A stretch of DNA of 64,000 nucleotides from Bacteroidales bacterium (GCA_023231005.1 JALNWG010000018.1:4315-68314), one strand, 5' to 3'. Shown: positions 54,923 through 62,728, counted from the stretch's first letter. Translations and numbers: made by a program. The notes: generated by a model from the letters alone, not told the origin.

Positions 54923-55042
54923 GATTCTTTTTCCATTCGAATCAAAAGAATGATTGTATTCCTCCTGCTTATCTATGCCAGATAGCAGACAGGTAGGGAA
55001 ATAGTATCAGGATCATCGCAATAAATCATTTTTTTTCAACCC

Positions 55043-55073
55043 TTTGGAATTTCCAGGAAAGGTTGTATCTTTG
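55043..55073 (+). promoter_or_regulatory. Promoter of rpsT
   Basis: TTTG (55043-55046), exactly 19 bp, TATCTTTG (55066-55073): full consensus. Leader about 25 nt before the ATG at 55102. Confidence 0.8.
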
Positions 55074-55101
55074 CACCCCAATTTGAAAATTATTTAACAA
55101 C

Positions 55102-55347
55102 ATGGCTAACCATATCAGCGCAAAAAAACGCATCCGTAGTACCAAAACCAAACGTACCCAAAACCGCTATCAGGGCCGCACCGTTCGTAATGCCGTGAAG
55201 AAATTACGCGAAACCGAAGAAAAAGAGACTGTTGTGAAAGATCTTCCCAAAGTTATCTCCCAGATCGACAAGCTGGCCAAGAAAAGCGTCATCCACAAAA
55301 ATAAAGCAGCTAACCTGAAGAGTAAGCTGATGAAAAAAGCAAAATAA
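55102..55347 (+). CDS. rpsT: 30S ribosomal protein S20
   Basis: S20 is a basic helical protein binding 16S rRNA. The 81-residue sequence has the start MANHISAKKRIRSTKTKRTQN, the NRYQGRTVRNAVKKL helix (about 21-35) and the conserved HKNKAANLKSKLMKK tail (about 65-79). It is monocistronic with a consensus promoter. Its stop codon abuts the stop of the convergent acyltransferase gene with no intervening base, and no terminator is seen between them. Confidence 0.97.
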   Translation: MANHISAKKRIRSTKTKRTQNRYQGRTVRNAVKKLRETEEKETVVKDLPKVISQIDKLAKKSVIHKNKAANLKSKLMKKAK

Positions 55348-56316
55348 CTACTTCCTCCTGCGGAAACGCCAGGTTTTTAAGTTAGAAAGCTTTTGAATGT
55401 AAGTTGTCAAATGACGTTCCTTTTTCCGTGGATAGATATCTTCGATGTGAATTAATATCCCGGTTTCCTCTACATCCCCAAATTCATGATTGATTGCCGT
55501 ACCAAACGTCCGCATCGTAGGCGATAGGTTCATATATGCATTTACCAGCGGCGGAACATGTTCATTGTGCTTCCGGACTTCATGGATGAGAATCTTATAA
55601 TTTTCCTCATAGGTCCGCTCAGAAAAGAAACCAGTGAGCGAAATATCCGGACTATCAATGTTCAGTCCATCCTTAGGAAGCATCAGCGTTTCCGTATCGG
55701 GGAAATATTTTCGTAAAAAACATAAAACCAAATCGCGCGCTTCCCGGTTATATTCGGGATACATCGTCATCTTCCCAAAGAAATATTTAACATCCGGAAT
55801 CTCAATGATCATGGCCCCCAACCCATCCCACAAATTGTCTAAGGAATACATCCCCTTGCGAAAATTTATTGTTGGCTGATAATTGGGCTGAACAAACGAC
55901 CGGCCCAATTCAATACTAATCGGGAGATAATCGCGGATAAACTTGTTGGAAAAATCAAACAATTCAGCAGTAGCGCTGTGTACACACCCATTTTGTGTAC
56001 ACACAATATCGCGCCCATGAATAAACCGATACCCCCCTGTGATCTCCTTCTCTATAGGGTTCCATACAATCAACTGATGAAAAGGCACCTCCATGGTGTC
56101 ATATTCATCAATGTCGACCGATTTTCCGGTACCACCACCGGCATCGCGAAATGTAATTTCCCGCAACCGACCAACTTCACGCATCAAATTGGGGGATTCA
56201 TGTGCTGTAAAAACGAAGATCTTGTTGTGACCATTATTGGTGTTGCGCAGAAACTTACTGTCGGTCAGCTCAGCTTCAACTAACAAAGGGTCAACCGGGG
56301 AAATGATCTCTTCCAT
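55348..56316 (-). CDS. glsB: Putative glycine N-acyltransferase (OlsB/GlsB-like)
   Basis: This 322-residue acyl-CoA-type N-acyltransferase resembles OlsB, which makes lyso-ornithine lipid, and GlsB of Bacteroides, which makes N-acyl glycine. Features: REVGRLREITFRDAGGGTGKSVDIDEYD (about 45-72 in parts), HQLIVWNPIEKEITGGYRF (about 79-97) and IELGRSFVQPNYQ (about 134-146), the GNAT-like acyl carrier binding region. The family symbol rests on resemblance and on the divergent PlsC-type partner gene. It would act at the inner membrane to give surface aminolipids. A TATCTTTG element is at 56364-56371 on its strand. Confidence 0.75.
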   Translation of the reverse strand: MEEIISPVDPLLVEAELTDSKFLRNTNNGHNKIFVFTAHESPNLMREVGRLREITFRDAGGGTGKSVDIDEYDTMEVPFHQLIVWNPIEKEITGGYRFIHGRDIVCTQNGCVHSATAELFDFSNKFIRDYLPISIELGRSFVQPNYQPTINFRKGMYSLDNLWDGLGAMIIEIPDVKYFFGKMTMYPEYNREARDLVLCFLRKYFPDTETLMLPKDGLNIDSPDISLTGFFSERTYEENYKILIHEVRKHNEHVPPLVNAYMNLSPTMRTFGTAINHEFGDVEETGILIHIEDIYPRKKERHLTTYIQKLSNLKTWRFRRRK

Positions 56317-56363
56317 ACAACTTAAAGTAACGAATGACGAATAATATTTAAGATAACATCATA

Positions 56364-56371
56364 CAAAGATA
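56364..56371 (-). promoter_or_regulatory. -7 element of the glsB homologue
   Basis: TATCTTTG on the minus strand, about 48 bp before the ATG. Fits TAnnTTTG; -33 box not clear. Confidence 0.45.
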
Positions 56372-56478
56372 TGCCCTTTCAATTTTTAATTAATAAATTT
56401 TTCAATATTAATTCTTAGCCAACGCTCCATTTCACATTCCTCAATTTTAGCTAAGTTCTTTTCCTCATTCTAAATTCA

Positions 56479-56486
56479 TATTTTTG
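56479..56486 (+). promoter_or_regulatory. -7 element 4 bp from the glsA homologue ATG
   Basis: TATTTTTG followed by CAGG and the ATG at 56491. As with mutS2, the -7 element to ATG distance predicts a leaderless mRNA. Confidence 0.5.
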
Positions 56487-56490
56487 CAGG

Positions 56491-57354
56491 ATGAATATTC
56501 CGGTTGGCAGTGAAATTCCCGAGCGATTGATCGATATTGAAGCGCTTTTTGCTTCGAAAAACCCAAAATTACTCAAATTTATTCCACGGTTTGTCCTCTC
56601 CTATTTAAAGCGGATCACACACCAGGAGGAGATCAATGGGTACATTTACCGGCATCGTGATAAATCCGGTATTCCCTTCGTTGAAGCGATCCTCAAAGAA
56701 TTTGGAGTGAATGTTGAAATTGTAGATGGGAAAACCATCAACGGATCCCTCATTCCTGCAACCGGACGGTACATCATTGCGGCCAATCACCCGTTGGGCG
56801 GATTAGATGGGATGGCCCTGATGCAGGCGCTCGGAAGATTCCGGAACGACCTGGTTTTTCCAGTCAATGACCTCCTGATGTATATCCCCGAATTACAACC
56901 GCTCTTTATTCCCATCAACAAACACGGACGGAATACCGAAAATGCCCGCCGTATCGACGAAACCTTTGCCTCCGACAAAACCATCCTTTACTTCCCGGCA
57001 GGACTGTGCTCCAGAAAAGTGAAGAATACCATCATCCGCGACCTTGAATGGAAAACCACCTTCATCAAAAAAGCTATAAAATATCAGCGGGATATTATTC
57101 CGGTTTATATCGGCGGACGGAATTCCGATTGGTTTTATAATCTTTCAAACTGGCGGAAACGCTTTGGAATCAAAGCAAATATCGAGATGCTTTTCCTGGT
57201 CGATGAAATGGTTAAACAACTGGATAAAACCATCACCCTCGTAGTAGGCGATCCCATCCATTATGCAACCTTCGATAAATCCAAAACCCAAGCCGAATGG
57301 GCAGAATGGACTAAAATGCAGGTATATAAACTGGAATCAAAAAATCATTCCTAA
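56491..57354 (+). CDS. glsA: Putative O-acyltransferase of glycine/ornithine lipid synthesis (OlsA/GlsA-like, PlsC family)
   Basis: A 287-residue PlsC-like acyltransferase. The active-site motif is AANHPLGGLDG (about 93-103), with His and Asp five residues apart, a spacing seen in the OlsA-like branch rather than the HX4D of standard PlsC. FPVNDLLMYIPELQPLFIPINKHGR (about 123-147 in parts) and YFPAGLCSRK (about 167-176, matching the FPEG-type motif III) follow. It would esterify the hydroxyl of N-acyl amino acid lipids. It is divergent from a glsB-like gene; in Bacteroides the two genes are neighbours. Its stop codon (TAA) lies in the first heptamers of the array at 57346. Confidence 0.75.
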   Translation: MNIPVGSEIPERLIDIEALFASKNPKLLKFIPRFVLSYLKRITHQEEINGYIYRHRDKSGIPFVEAILKEFGVNVEIVDGKTINGSLIPATGRYIIAANHPLGGLDGMALMQALGRFRNDLVFPVNDLLMYIPELQPLFIPINKHGRNTENARRIDETFASDKTILYFPAGLCSRKVKNTIIRDLEWKTTFIKKAIKYQRDIIPVYIGGRNSDWFYNLSNWRKRFGIKANIEMLFLVDEMVKQLDKTITLVVGDPIHYATFDKSKTQAEWAEWTKMQVYKLESKNHS

Positions 57355-57401
57355 CTCCTAACTCCTAACTCCTAATTCCTAACTCCTAATTCCTAATTCC
57401 T
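57346..57401. repeat. Heptamer array, 8 units, between convergent genes
   Basis: CATTCCT, three AACTCCT, AATTCCT, AACTCCT, two AATTCCT. It contains the stop codon of the plus-strand acyltransferase (57352-57354) and that of the minus-strand gene (57393-57395). Confidence 0.88.
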
Positions 57402-57740
57402 AAATGAATGTAAAGCATTATACGCACCAGGGTCCAGTGCTATGAAGGCTTCCATCAATTTCAAATGAGTTGAAGGATCGGGGTTAACAAAAACCGCTCC
57501 CAACATTTCGCGAAAGCGCAACAATTCTTTTAAAAGAGTTGTAGCACGACTTCCTTCTATCGTTAAATCAGTCAATTCAAAAGCACGTTCCCACGCATGT
57601 TCAGCGTTCTCCAAATTCCCTTTCAACAACGCATTTTGAGCCCGGTTCATCTCATTGGCAATCGATAAAATTTGTTGTGACCGGGGATAACCGTTCCATT
57701 TTTCGCTTGTCATGTTTTTTTGGTAGATCAGTGGGTACAT
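57393..57740 (-). CDS. Small helical protein of unknown function paired with DUF5674
   Basis: I do not recognise a named family. The 115-residue protein is mostly helical: SQQILSIANEMNRAQNALLKGNLENAEHAWERAFELTDLTIE (about 21-62) reads as two helices with TPR-like spacing, followed by LLKELLRFREMLGAVFV (about 70-86). The first Met overlaps the last base of the DUF5674 gene stop; Met10 (MTSEKW, start 57713) may be the true start. Final codons (R, N and stop) come from the heptamer array. The overlap with the DUF5674 gene indicates translational coupling, so the pair probably acts together. Confidence 0.55.
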   Translation of the reverse strand: MYPLIYQKNMTSEKWNGYPRSQQILSIANEMNRAQNALLKGNLENAEHAWERAFELTDLTIEGSRATTLLKELLRFREMLGAVFVNPDPSTHLKLMEAFIALDPGAYNALHSFRN

Positions 57741-58078
57741 TATTTTAAAAGCTTTTGTACGATAAAACTGATCTTTTCCCGAATCCTGGTATCCATAATT
57801 TCCATGCCTCGATTTTCTTGAGAAGGCCGGATGTTTATAAACGATGTAAATTCAAGAAATTCATCATTTTCCTTTGATGGATATATATTCGCTCCCCATA
57901 AATTCTGCTGCAAGGAACCAGATTCTAAAAGCATTTTTTCAAGATCAGCATGCATGTCACCATCAATAGCCAGAATTTCCCGCTCAATATCAACCACGAT
58001 TTTCATCATCTCCGTGAAATCAACTTCCCGGTTTTCCCAAACCATTTTTAATAAAGCTGGTTCTGATATGATTTGCAT
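57740..58078 (-). CDS. DUF5674 family protein
   Basis: This 112-residue protein has the DUF5674 pattern: MKIVVDIEREILAIDGDMHADLE (about 25-47 in parts), GSLQQNLWGANIYP (about 53-66) and INIRPSQENRGMEIMDTRIREKI (about 80-102 in parts). Function of the family is unknown; conserved Asp, His, Asn and Arg residues could form an active site. It begins a two-gene unit with the helical protein downstream. Two TATCTTTG elements 19 bp apart (58165-58172, 58184-58191) lie upstream on this strand. Confidence 0.75.
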   Translation of the reverse strand: MQIISEPALLKMVWENREVDFTEMMKIVVDIEREILAIDGDMHADLEKMLLESGSLQQNLWGANIYPSKENDEFLEFTSFINIRPSQENRGMEIMDTRIREKISFIVQKLLK

Positions 58079-58164
58079 TTTCTTTAAATTTTAGCCTGAA
58101 CACCTCAACACTTGCACCCCTTCCTTGAGGAGAAGGGGCTGGACGATGAAGTATTTTTAAAATG

Positions 58165-58191
58165 CAAAGATAGTAATACATTGCAAAGATA
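58165..58191 (-). promoter_or_regulatory. Duplicated -7 element upstream of the DUF5674 gene
   Basis: GCAAAGATAGT occurs twice on the plus strand (58164-58174 and 58183-58193), giving two TATCTTTG elements on the minus strand spaced 19 bp apart. Leader about 80-105 nt; a CCCCTTC/GAAGGGG hairpin lies inside the leader (58117-58139). Confidence 0.5.
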
Positions 58192-58227
58192 GTGACTCGA
58201 TGAATTACCTTGTATGACCAAAAATAG

Positions 58228-58235
58228 TACCTTTG
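58228..58235 (+). promoter_or_regulatory. -7 element of engB
   Basis: TACCTTTG, exact to TAnnTTTG, 59 bp before the engB ATG at 58295. Confidence 0.5.
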
Positions 58236-58294
58236 TTTTGGACCTCAAACCCTTCAGCTTATAAAAATCTGGAAGATTTGATCAAAACAGTACC

Positions 58295-58942
58295 ATGGTT
58301 ATCGAAAACATTGAATTTTTATGCAGCAGTCCGTCAATACGGGAATGTCCAAAACAGGAGCTCCCGGAGTTTGCATTTATCGGGCGCTCCAATGTCGGTA
58401 AATCTTCGCTTATCAATATGTTAGCTGGAAGAAAGGGGCTTGCTAAGATCTCCAGTACCCCGGGAAAAACCAGATTGATTAACCACTTCAAGATTAGCTC
58501 AGCCATCCTTGATCATAAAGAGTTAACAACCAATAATTCCATCAATCACAAAGCAACCTGGTTTCTTGTCGATCTTCCGGGATATGGCTTTGCACAGCTT
58601 TCCAAGGCACAACGTGAAAAATTCGAAGGGGTGATCAAAAATTATCTCGAAAAAAGGGAAAATCTGGCCCTGACTTTTGTGCTGATCGACTCCCGGCTGG
58701 AACCTCAACCCATCGATATCAATTTTCTGAACTGGCTTGGCGATCATGAAATCTCATTTGTGATCCTCTTCACCAAAACCGATAAACTTTCACAAACCCT
58801 GCTGGCAGCCAATTTAAACTCTTTTAAGAAAACGCTCGCCCTTTACTGGGCTGAACTTCCCCTGATCCTGGTTACCTCTTCGAAAACCCGTGCCGGTCGT
58901 GAAAATGTACTTGCAGAAATCGAAAAGGTATTACATTATTAA
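58295..58942 (+). CDS. engB: Ribosome biogenesis GTPase EngB (YihA/YsxC)
   Basis: EngB is an essential GTPase of 50S subunit assembly. The 215-residue protein has G1 GRSNVGKSS (about 30-38), G2 TPGKTRLINHF (about 55-65), G3 DLPGYGFAQ (about 93-101), G4 TKTDKLS (about 157-163) and G5 VTSSKTRAG (about 191-199). An insertion of about ten residues lies between G2 and G3 (AILDHKELTTNNSINHKATW), longer than usual. Its 3' end overlaps the end of the convergent downstream gene by 12 bp. Confidence 0.96.
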   Translation: MVIENIEFLCSSPSIRECPKQELPEFAFIGRSNVGKSSLINMLAGRKGLAKISSTPGKTRLINHFKISSAILDHKELTTNNSINHKATWFLVDLPGYGFAQLSKAQREKFEGVIKNYLEKRENLALTFVLIDSRLEPQPIDINFLNWLGDHEISFVILFTKTDKLSQTLLAANLNSFKKTLALYWAELPLILVTSSKTRAGRENVLAEIEKVLHY

Positions 58943-59326
58943 CCCTTGTTTCCGCAGAAGTGCCCGGTAAATCTTATAATCGAGCTTGGCCCGCTCAACA
59001 AACCGACGATACGTTGCTTCCCTGCCTTCGCGTATAAACAAAAGATTTCCGTTGGTTGCTTTAAAGCGTGAAACCGGATCAACCCGGTTTAACAAGGTTA
59101 CATCACAAAACACATCCGACACAATCTCAACCAGCACGGGAAAAATATGTTCCAATGCATCACAAGAACCCATTTCCGGTTCCACAAAGACCATTAATTC
59201 CGGGAAAATCATTCCCCCTATCTGATCTTCAGGTTCCATCCCGGTAAGTACAGCAAAATAAATGAAAGGACAAAGGTCTTCCAAGTCAGAAGCCAGTTTT
59301 TTAAAATCAATAGTCTTGGATTTCAT
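58931..59326 (-). CDS. Small protein, possibly a degenerate nucleotidyltransferase fold
   Basis: I do not recognise it with certainty. The 131-residue protein has no signal peptide. The text FAVLTGMEPED (about 24-34), ELMVFVEPEMGSCDALEHIFPVLVEIV (about 43-69) and the C-terminal FIREGREATYRRFVERAKLDYKIYRALL (about 97-124) resembles the strand-helix order and tail of minimal MNT nucleotidyltransferases. The GSxxxG and catalytic DxD residues are missing. No HEPN partner is adjacent. It overlaps engB by 12 bp tail to tail, and is followed by a biotin carrier gene in the opposite sense of reading order. Confidence 0.4.
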   Translation of the reverse strand: MKSKTIDFKKLASDLEDLCPFIYFAVLTGMEPEDQIGGMIFPELMVFVEPEMGSCDALEHIFPVLVEIVSDVFCDVTLLNRVDPVSRFKATNGNLLFIREGREATYRRFVERAKLDYKIYRALLRKQGLIM

Positions 59327-59379
59327 AATAGCTTTTTCCTATCATTGACAGGAAAAAACAAAAAAAGGTTGCATCCTAA

Positions 59380-59697
59380 TTATTTCAATTCAACTAAGAT
59401 ATGATGTTTTGGCACTGTTTCTCCCTCCTTAACATAAACCTTCTTAACCACTCCGGTTTTATATGCAAGCAAATGATTATCCATCTTCATGGCATGTAAT
59501 ACAACTAAGGTATCGCCTTTTTTTACCTTGGACCCATCTTTCACAAGGACTTTTATTATCGTTCCGGGAATAAAAGCCATCACCTTTCGCAAATCAGGCG
59601 CTTCATACACTTTGCGGTTGGCAAACTTCTTCGTTAATGTGGTTCGGAACGTGACCTCTTCATAAGGAAAATCGACAAACTGTATATTTTCTTCCAT
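59380..59697 (-). CDS. Biotin/lipoyl-type carrier protein
   Basis: This 105-residue protein carries a biotinyl domain (about 40-105) with Lys71 in LHAMKMDN as the biotinylation site, and the flanking hairpins GTIIKVLVKDGSKVKKGD (about 45-62) and GVVKKVYVKEGETV (about 82-95). About 35 N-terminal residues have no clear domain. It serves as carboxyl carrier for a biotin-dependent enzyme, most likely the carboxyltransferase encoded 90 bp upstream on the same strand; it could also serve the carrier-less subunit at 22187-23923. No biotin carboxylase is in the window. Confidence 0.9.
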   Translation of the reverse strand: MEENIQFVDFPYEEVTFRTTLTKKFANRKVYEAPDLRKVMAFIPGTIIKVLVKDGSKVKKGDTLVVLHAMKMDNHLLAYKTGVVKKVYVKEGETVPKHHILVELK

Positions 59698-59742
59698 AAA
59701 ACAATCAAGTTAAAAAAACCAAAGAAAACATCCCAAAAATTT

Positions 59743-59784
59743 AATCTGTAATTTGTAATTTGTAATTCCTCATTCCTCATTCCT
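59743..59784. repeat. Heptamer array, 6 units, between carboxyltransferase and biotin carrier genes
   Basis: AATCTGT, AATTTGT, AATTTGT, AATTCCT, CATTCCT, CATTCCT. It ends 2 bp from the stop codon of the carboxyltransferase gene (59787-59789). Confidence 0.75.
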
Positions 59785-59786
59785 CA

Positions 59787-61334
59787 TTAAAAAGGCGGTA
59801 TCCCATGCTTTTTCTTTGGAGAGATTTCCTGTTTGCTCAGGGCCAGGATGAGTGAATGGATAAGATAATTGCGGGTTTCGTTGGGTTCTATTACAGCATC
59901 AACATAACCGTAAGCCGCCGCCACATAAGGGTTGGCAAACTTCTGCCGGTATTCTTCAATAAGTCGTTTGCGGGTCTCTTCCGGATTATCGCTTGCTTTA
60001 ATCTCACTACGGAAAATGATGTTGGCCGCGCCTTCGGGACCCATTACGGCAATTTCAGCCGTGGGCCAGGCAAATACAAAGTCAGCCCTGAGATGGTTTG
60101 AACACATGGCAATGTATCCACCGCCATAAGCCTTGCGTAGGATCACCGTGAGTTTAGGCACACTTGCCTCGCTGTAAGCATATAAAACTTTGGCTCCATG
60201 ACGGATTACCCCGGCATGTTCCTGATCTACCCCAGGGAGGTAACCCGGCAGGTCGACCAGCGTAACCAGCGGGATGTTGAAGGCATCGCAATAACGGATA
60301 AAGCGGGCAGCTTTGTCGCTCGAGTCGCAATCAAGTACCCCTGCCAGCACCAGCGGCTGATTGGCAACAAAACCGATGGTTTGTCCGTCAAGACGGCCAA
60401 AACCCACCACAATGTTGGCAGCCCACATTTCATGTACTTCCAAAAAATCGCTGTCATCGGCAATGGCACGGATTACATCACGCACATCGTAGGGTTGCAT
60501 GGGATTGGTGGGAAAAATGGAGTCGAGTTTATATTTGCGCGATTGGGGCGCTTTTTTGGGGAAGATCTCGGCTTTTTTATCATTGTTCCAAGGGATAAAG
60601 CTTACCAGGCGTTTGATCTGGTCAAAACACTCCTGTTCGCTTTCAGCAAAAAAGTGCGCATTCCCGGTAATTTCGGCATGAACACGGGCTCCCCCCAGGT
60701 CTTCCATTGAGATTTCTTCCCCCAATACCGTTTTGATCACTTCAGGACCAGTAATGAACATCTTGGAGATTTTATCCACCACAAAAACGAAGTCGGTAAG
60801 CGCAGGCGAATAAACGGCACCACCGGCACAGGGGCCTAAGATCACAGAAATCTGAGGAATAACGCCGGAAGCCTGAGTGTTACGGTAAAAGATCTCACCA
60901 TATCCCGCCAGGGAGTTGACCCCTTCCTGGATACGGGCACCACCGGAGTCGTTGATACCTATTAATGGTACCTTCATTTTCATGGCATGATCCATGATCT
61001 TGGCAATCTTCTTAGCATGCATGAACCCCAGAGAACCACCGGCCACGGTAAAGTCCTGAGCAAAAATACAAACAGGCCATGCATTGATGGAACCGGTACC
61101 GGTGATAACACCATCACCCGGGAGATATTTTTTATCCATGTCGAAATCCTGACCGGCATGTTTCACAAAAAGATCATATTCATGAAAAGAATTAGGATCA
61201 AGCAGGGCGAGAATACGCTCGCGGGCAGTCATTTTTCCCGATGCTTTTTGTTTTTCAAGGGCTTGTTCTCCTCCCCCCATAAAAGCTTCCTGCATCCTCC
61301 TTTTCAGTTCAGTAGTCTTTGCTCTCAAACTCAT
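59787..61334 (-). CDS. Acyl-CoA carboxyltransferase subunit (propionyl-CoA carboxylase beta / methylmalonyl-CoA decarboxylase alpha type)
   Basis: A 515-residue carboxyltransferase with two crotonase-like halves. The N-half has MTARERILALLD (about 35-46), the oxyanion segment GINDSGGARIQEGV (about 126-139) and GPCAGGAVYSPALTDF (about 168-183); the C-half has VDLPGYLPGVDQEH (about 369-382) and AYGGGYIAMCS (about 408-418), with AWPTAEIAVMGPEGA (about 430-444). It moves a carboxyl group between biotin and propionyl-CoA or methylmalonyl-CoA. The biotin carrier follows on the same strand. No OadB-type sodium pump or biotin carboxylase adjoins, so carboxylase versus decarboxylase cannot be decided. 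Confidence 0.93.
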   Translation of the reverse strand: MSLRAKTTELKRRMQEAFMGGGEQALEKQKASGKMTARERILALLDPNSFHEYDLFVKHAGQDFDMDKKYLPGDGVITGTGSINAWPVCIFAQDFTVAGGSLGFMHAKKIAKIMDHAMKMKVPLIGINDSGGARIQEGVNSLAGYGEIFYRNTQASGVIPQISVILGPCAGGAVYSPALTDFVFVVDKISKMFITGPEVIKTVLGEEISMEDLGGARVHAEITGNAHFFAESEQECFDQIKRLVSFIPWNNDKKAEIFPKKAPQSRKYKLDSIFPTNPMQPYDVRDVIRAIADDSDFLEVHEMWAANIVVGFGRLDGQTIGFVANQPLVLAGVLDCDSSDKAARFIRYCDAFNIPLVTLVDLPGYLPGVDQEHAGVIRHGAKVLYAYSEASVPKLTVILRKAYGGGYIAMCSNHLRADFVFAWPTAEIAVMGPEGAANIIFRSEIKASDNPEETRKRLIEEYRQKFANPYVAAAYGYVDAVIEPNETRNYLIHSLILALSKQEISPKKKHGIPPF

Positions 61335-61469
61335 ACGTGGAATTTTTACAAAGGGACAAATATACGCGTTAAAAATTTCAATAACAAATCCCGGCTAATT
61401 ATGGAACAGACCGTATAAAGAATGATGGGCTCGCATATAAACCGAAAGTGACAGCTCCCCAAATATTTT

Positions 61470-61477
61470 TATCTTTG
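61470..61477 (+). promoter_or_regulatory. -7 element of upxY
   Basis: TATCTTTG, exact to TAnnTTTG, 39 bp before the upxY ATG at 61517. Confidence 0.55.
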
Positions 61478-61516
61478 GTCGCGATAATTTTCAAATCCTC
61501 AAATCAGGAAAGCAGG

Positions 61517-62023
61517 ATGAAACATCAACGGTTTTGGTATGCAGTTTATACAAAGAGCAGGCAGGAGAAAGCGTTGATGGAGCGGCTGCTGGAAATCGGA
61601 ATCGAGGCGTATGTCCCTTTACAAAAGGTAGTCCGGCAATGGAGCGACCGGAAAAAACTGGTCGAAGTACCCCTGATCCATTCCTATTGTTTTGTCAAAA
61701 TATTGCCAACCGAATATTTCACTGTTCTGAATACCTTCGGGGCAGTCCGTTACATCTGGTTTTCAGGTAAACCGGCACCCATCCCCGACCGTCAGATCGA
61801 CCTGCTCAAAGTCCTTACCGGTTCAGATGTCCCGGTAGAATCAATCCCCGCCCACAATCTTCCCCCCGGAACCAAAGTGCGCATCACCGCCGGCCCTCTT
61901 ATTGGCCTCGAAGGCGAACTGATCCTACATTCCGGCAAAAGCCGCGTCATCGTCAGAATCGACCACCTTGAGCAGGTACTTTCAGTTTCCATTTCTCCAA
62001 TGCTGATCGAAAAAATTACCTAA
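61517..62023 (+). CDS. upxY: UpxY-family transcription antiterminator (NusG-like)
   Basis: UpxY proteins are NusG paralogues that let RNA polymerase read through capsular polysaccharide operons in Bacteroides. I choose ATG 61517 (168 residues; MKHQRFWYAVYTKSRQEKAL) since the -7 element lies upstream of it. The NGN domain (about 6-100) shows WYAVYTKSRQEKALMERL and PLIHSYCFVKI (about 51-61), the KOW region PPGTKVRITAGPLIGLEGELI (about 113-133) follows. It is the first gene of the surface polysaccharide region that begins here. Confidence 0.92.
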   Translation: MKHQRFWYAVYTKSRQEKALMERLLEIGIEAYVPLQKVVRQWSDRKKLVEVPLIHSYCFVKILPTEYFTVLNTFGAVRYIWFSGKPAPIPDRQIDLLKVLTGSDVPVESIPAHNLPPGTKVRITAGPLIGLEGELILHSGKSRVIVRIDHLEQVLSVSISPMLIEKIT

Positions 62024-62385
62024 CTCTTTTTTGTCCCTTCCCGTATTACAAGATGGTTGACTAAGTAGTTTTCAACATCAGTCGCCCGGTAGTAAACAGT
62101 TCCGCCAATCTTGCTATAAGGCAGATATCCCTTTTCACGATACAAGTCGAGGGTCCGTTTTGAAATGTTGAGCATCTTGCAGATGTGCCTGTGGGTAAGC
62201 CAACCACCTTTCATCAATTTTGATATAACTATTTTCTCCTCAAGTTGCCTTAACCTGTTATTAAAATCAACTATCATATTCTGAATTTGATTTTCGGTTT
62301 CCAGCCCGGTACCATTTTGAGTTTGCACGTCTGGTTCTTTACACAAAGCCGGTTGTGTGAGCGGATAAGAATAAACATTTTTCAT
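62020..62385 (-). CDS. Excisionase/MerR-type HTH protein
   Basis: A 121-residue DNA-binding protein. The N-terminal half is a charged helical segment, possibly a coiled coil (about 28-55: IQNMIVDFNNRLRQLEEKIVISKL). The C-terminal half is an HTH_17-type winged helix (about 62-110: WLTHRHICKMLNISKRTLDLYREKGYLPYSKIGGTVYYR in parts). Such genes are common beside UpxY in Bacteroidetes polysaccharide loci. It overlaps upxY tail to tail by 4 bp. Its leader contains a 33-bp motif shared with the four-helix gene at 62779-63135. Confidence 0.8.
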   Translation of the reverse strand: MKNVYSYPLTQPALCKEPDVQTQNGTGLETENQIQNMIVDFNNRLRQLEEKIVISKLMKGGWLTHRHICKMLNISKRTLDLYREKGYLPYSKIGGTVYYRATDVENYLVNHLVIREGTKKS

Positions 62386-62407
62386 GGTGTATGATTTTTA
62401 AATTATA

Positions 62408-62439
62408 CTCCTTAATCCGCCATTTTTAAAAAGGTAATA
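62408..62439 (-). promoter_or_regulatory. Leader motif shared with 63145-63177 (copy 1)
   Basis: On the minus strand: TATTACCTTTTTA, about 8 bp, TGGCGGATTAAGGAG. The same TATTACCTTTTA and GACGGATTAAGGAG blocks occur before the four-helix gene. AAGGAG is a Shine-Dalgarno-like sequence; here it lies 22 bp from the ATG. Confidence 0.6.
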
Positions 62440-62728
62440 CGTTTGATCACAAAATTTAACATTTATTAACAATTTATTGAAAAAATCAAGAGTTGGAGAA
62501 GGGTTATTTTCCCACATAACACCTCCATTTCATACGCTATTAGTATTCAACCTTTCAAAATTTCTGATGATAGGAAAATTTAATTGCCGGAGCTACTTTT
62601 CACGCACTTTTTCATACTTTTTCTTTTTTTATTAAAATATTAATGAATACTTTTGTTACTCGATTCCTTCCTGACCTCAATACCCCTCCTACTCGACCTT
62701 AATTGGGACTGAGGAGGCGAAGCTGTTT

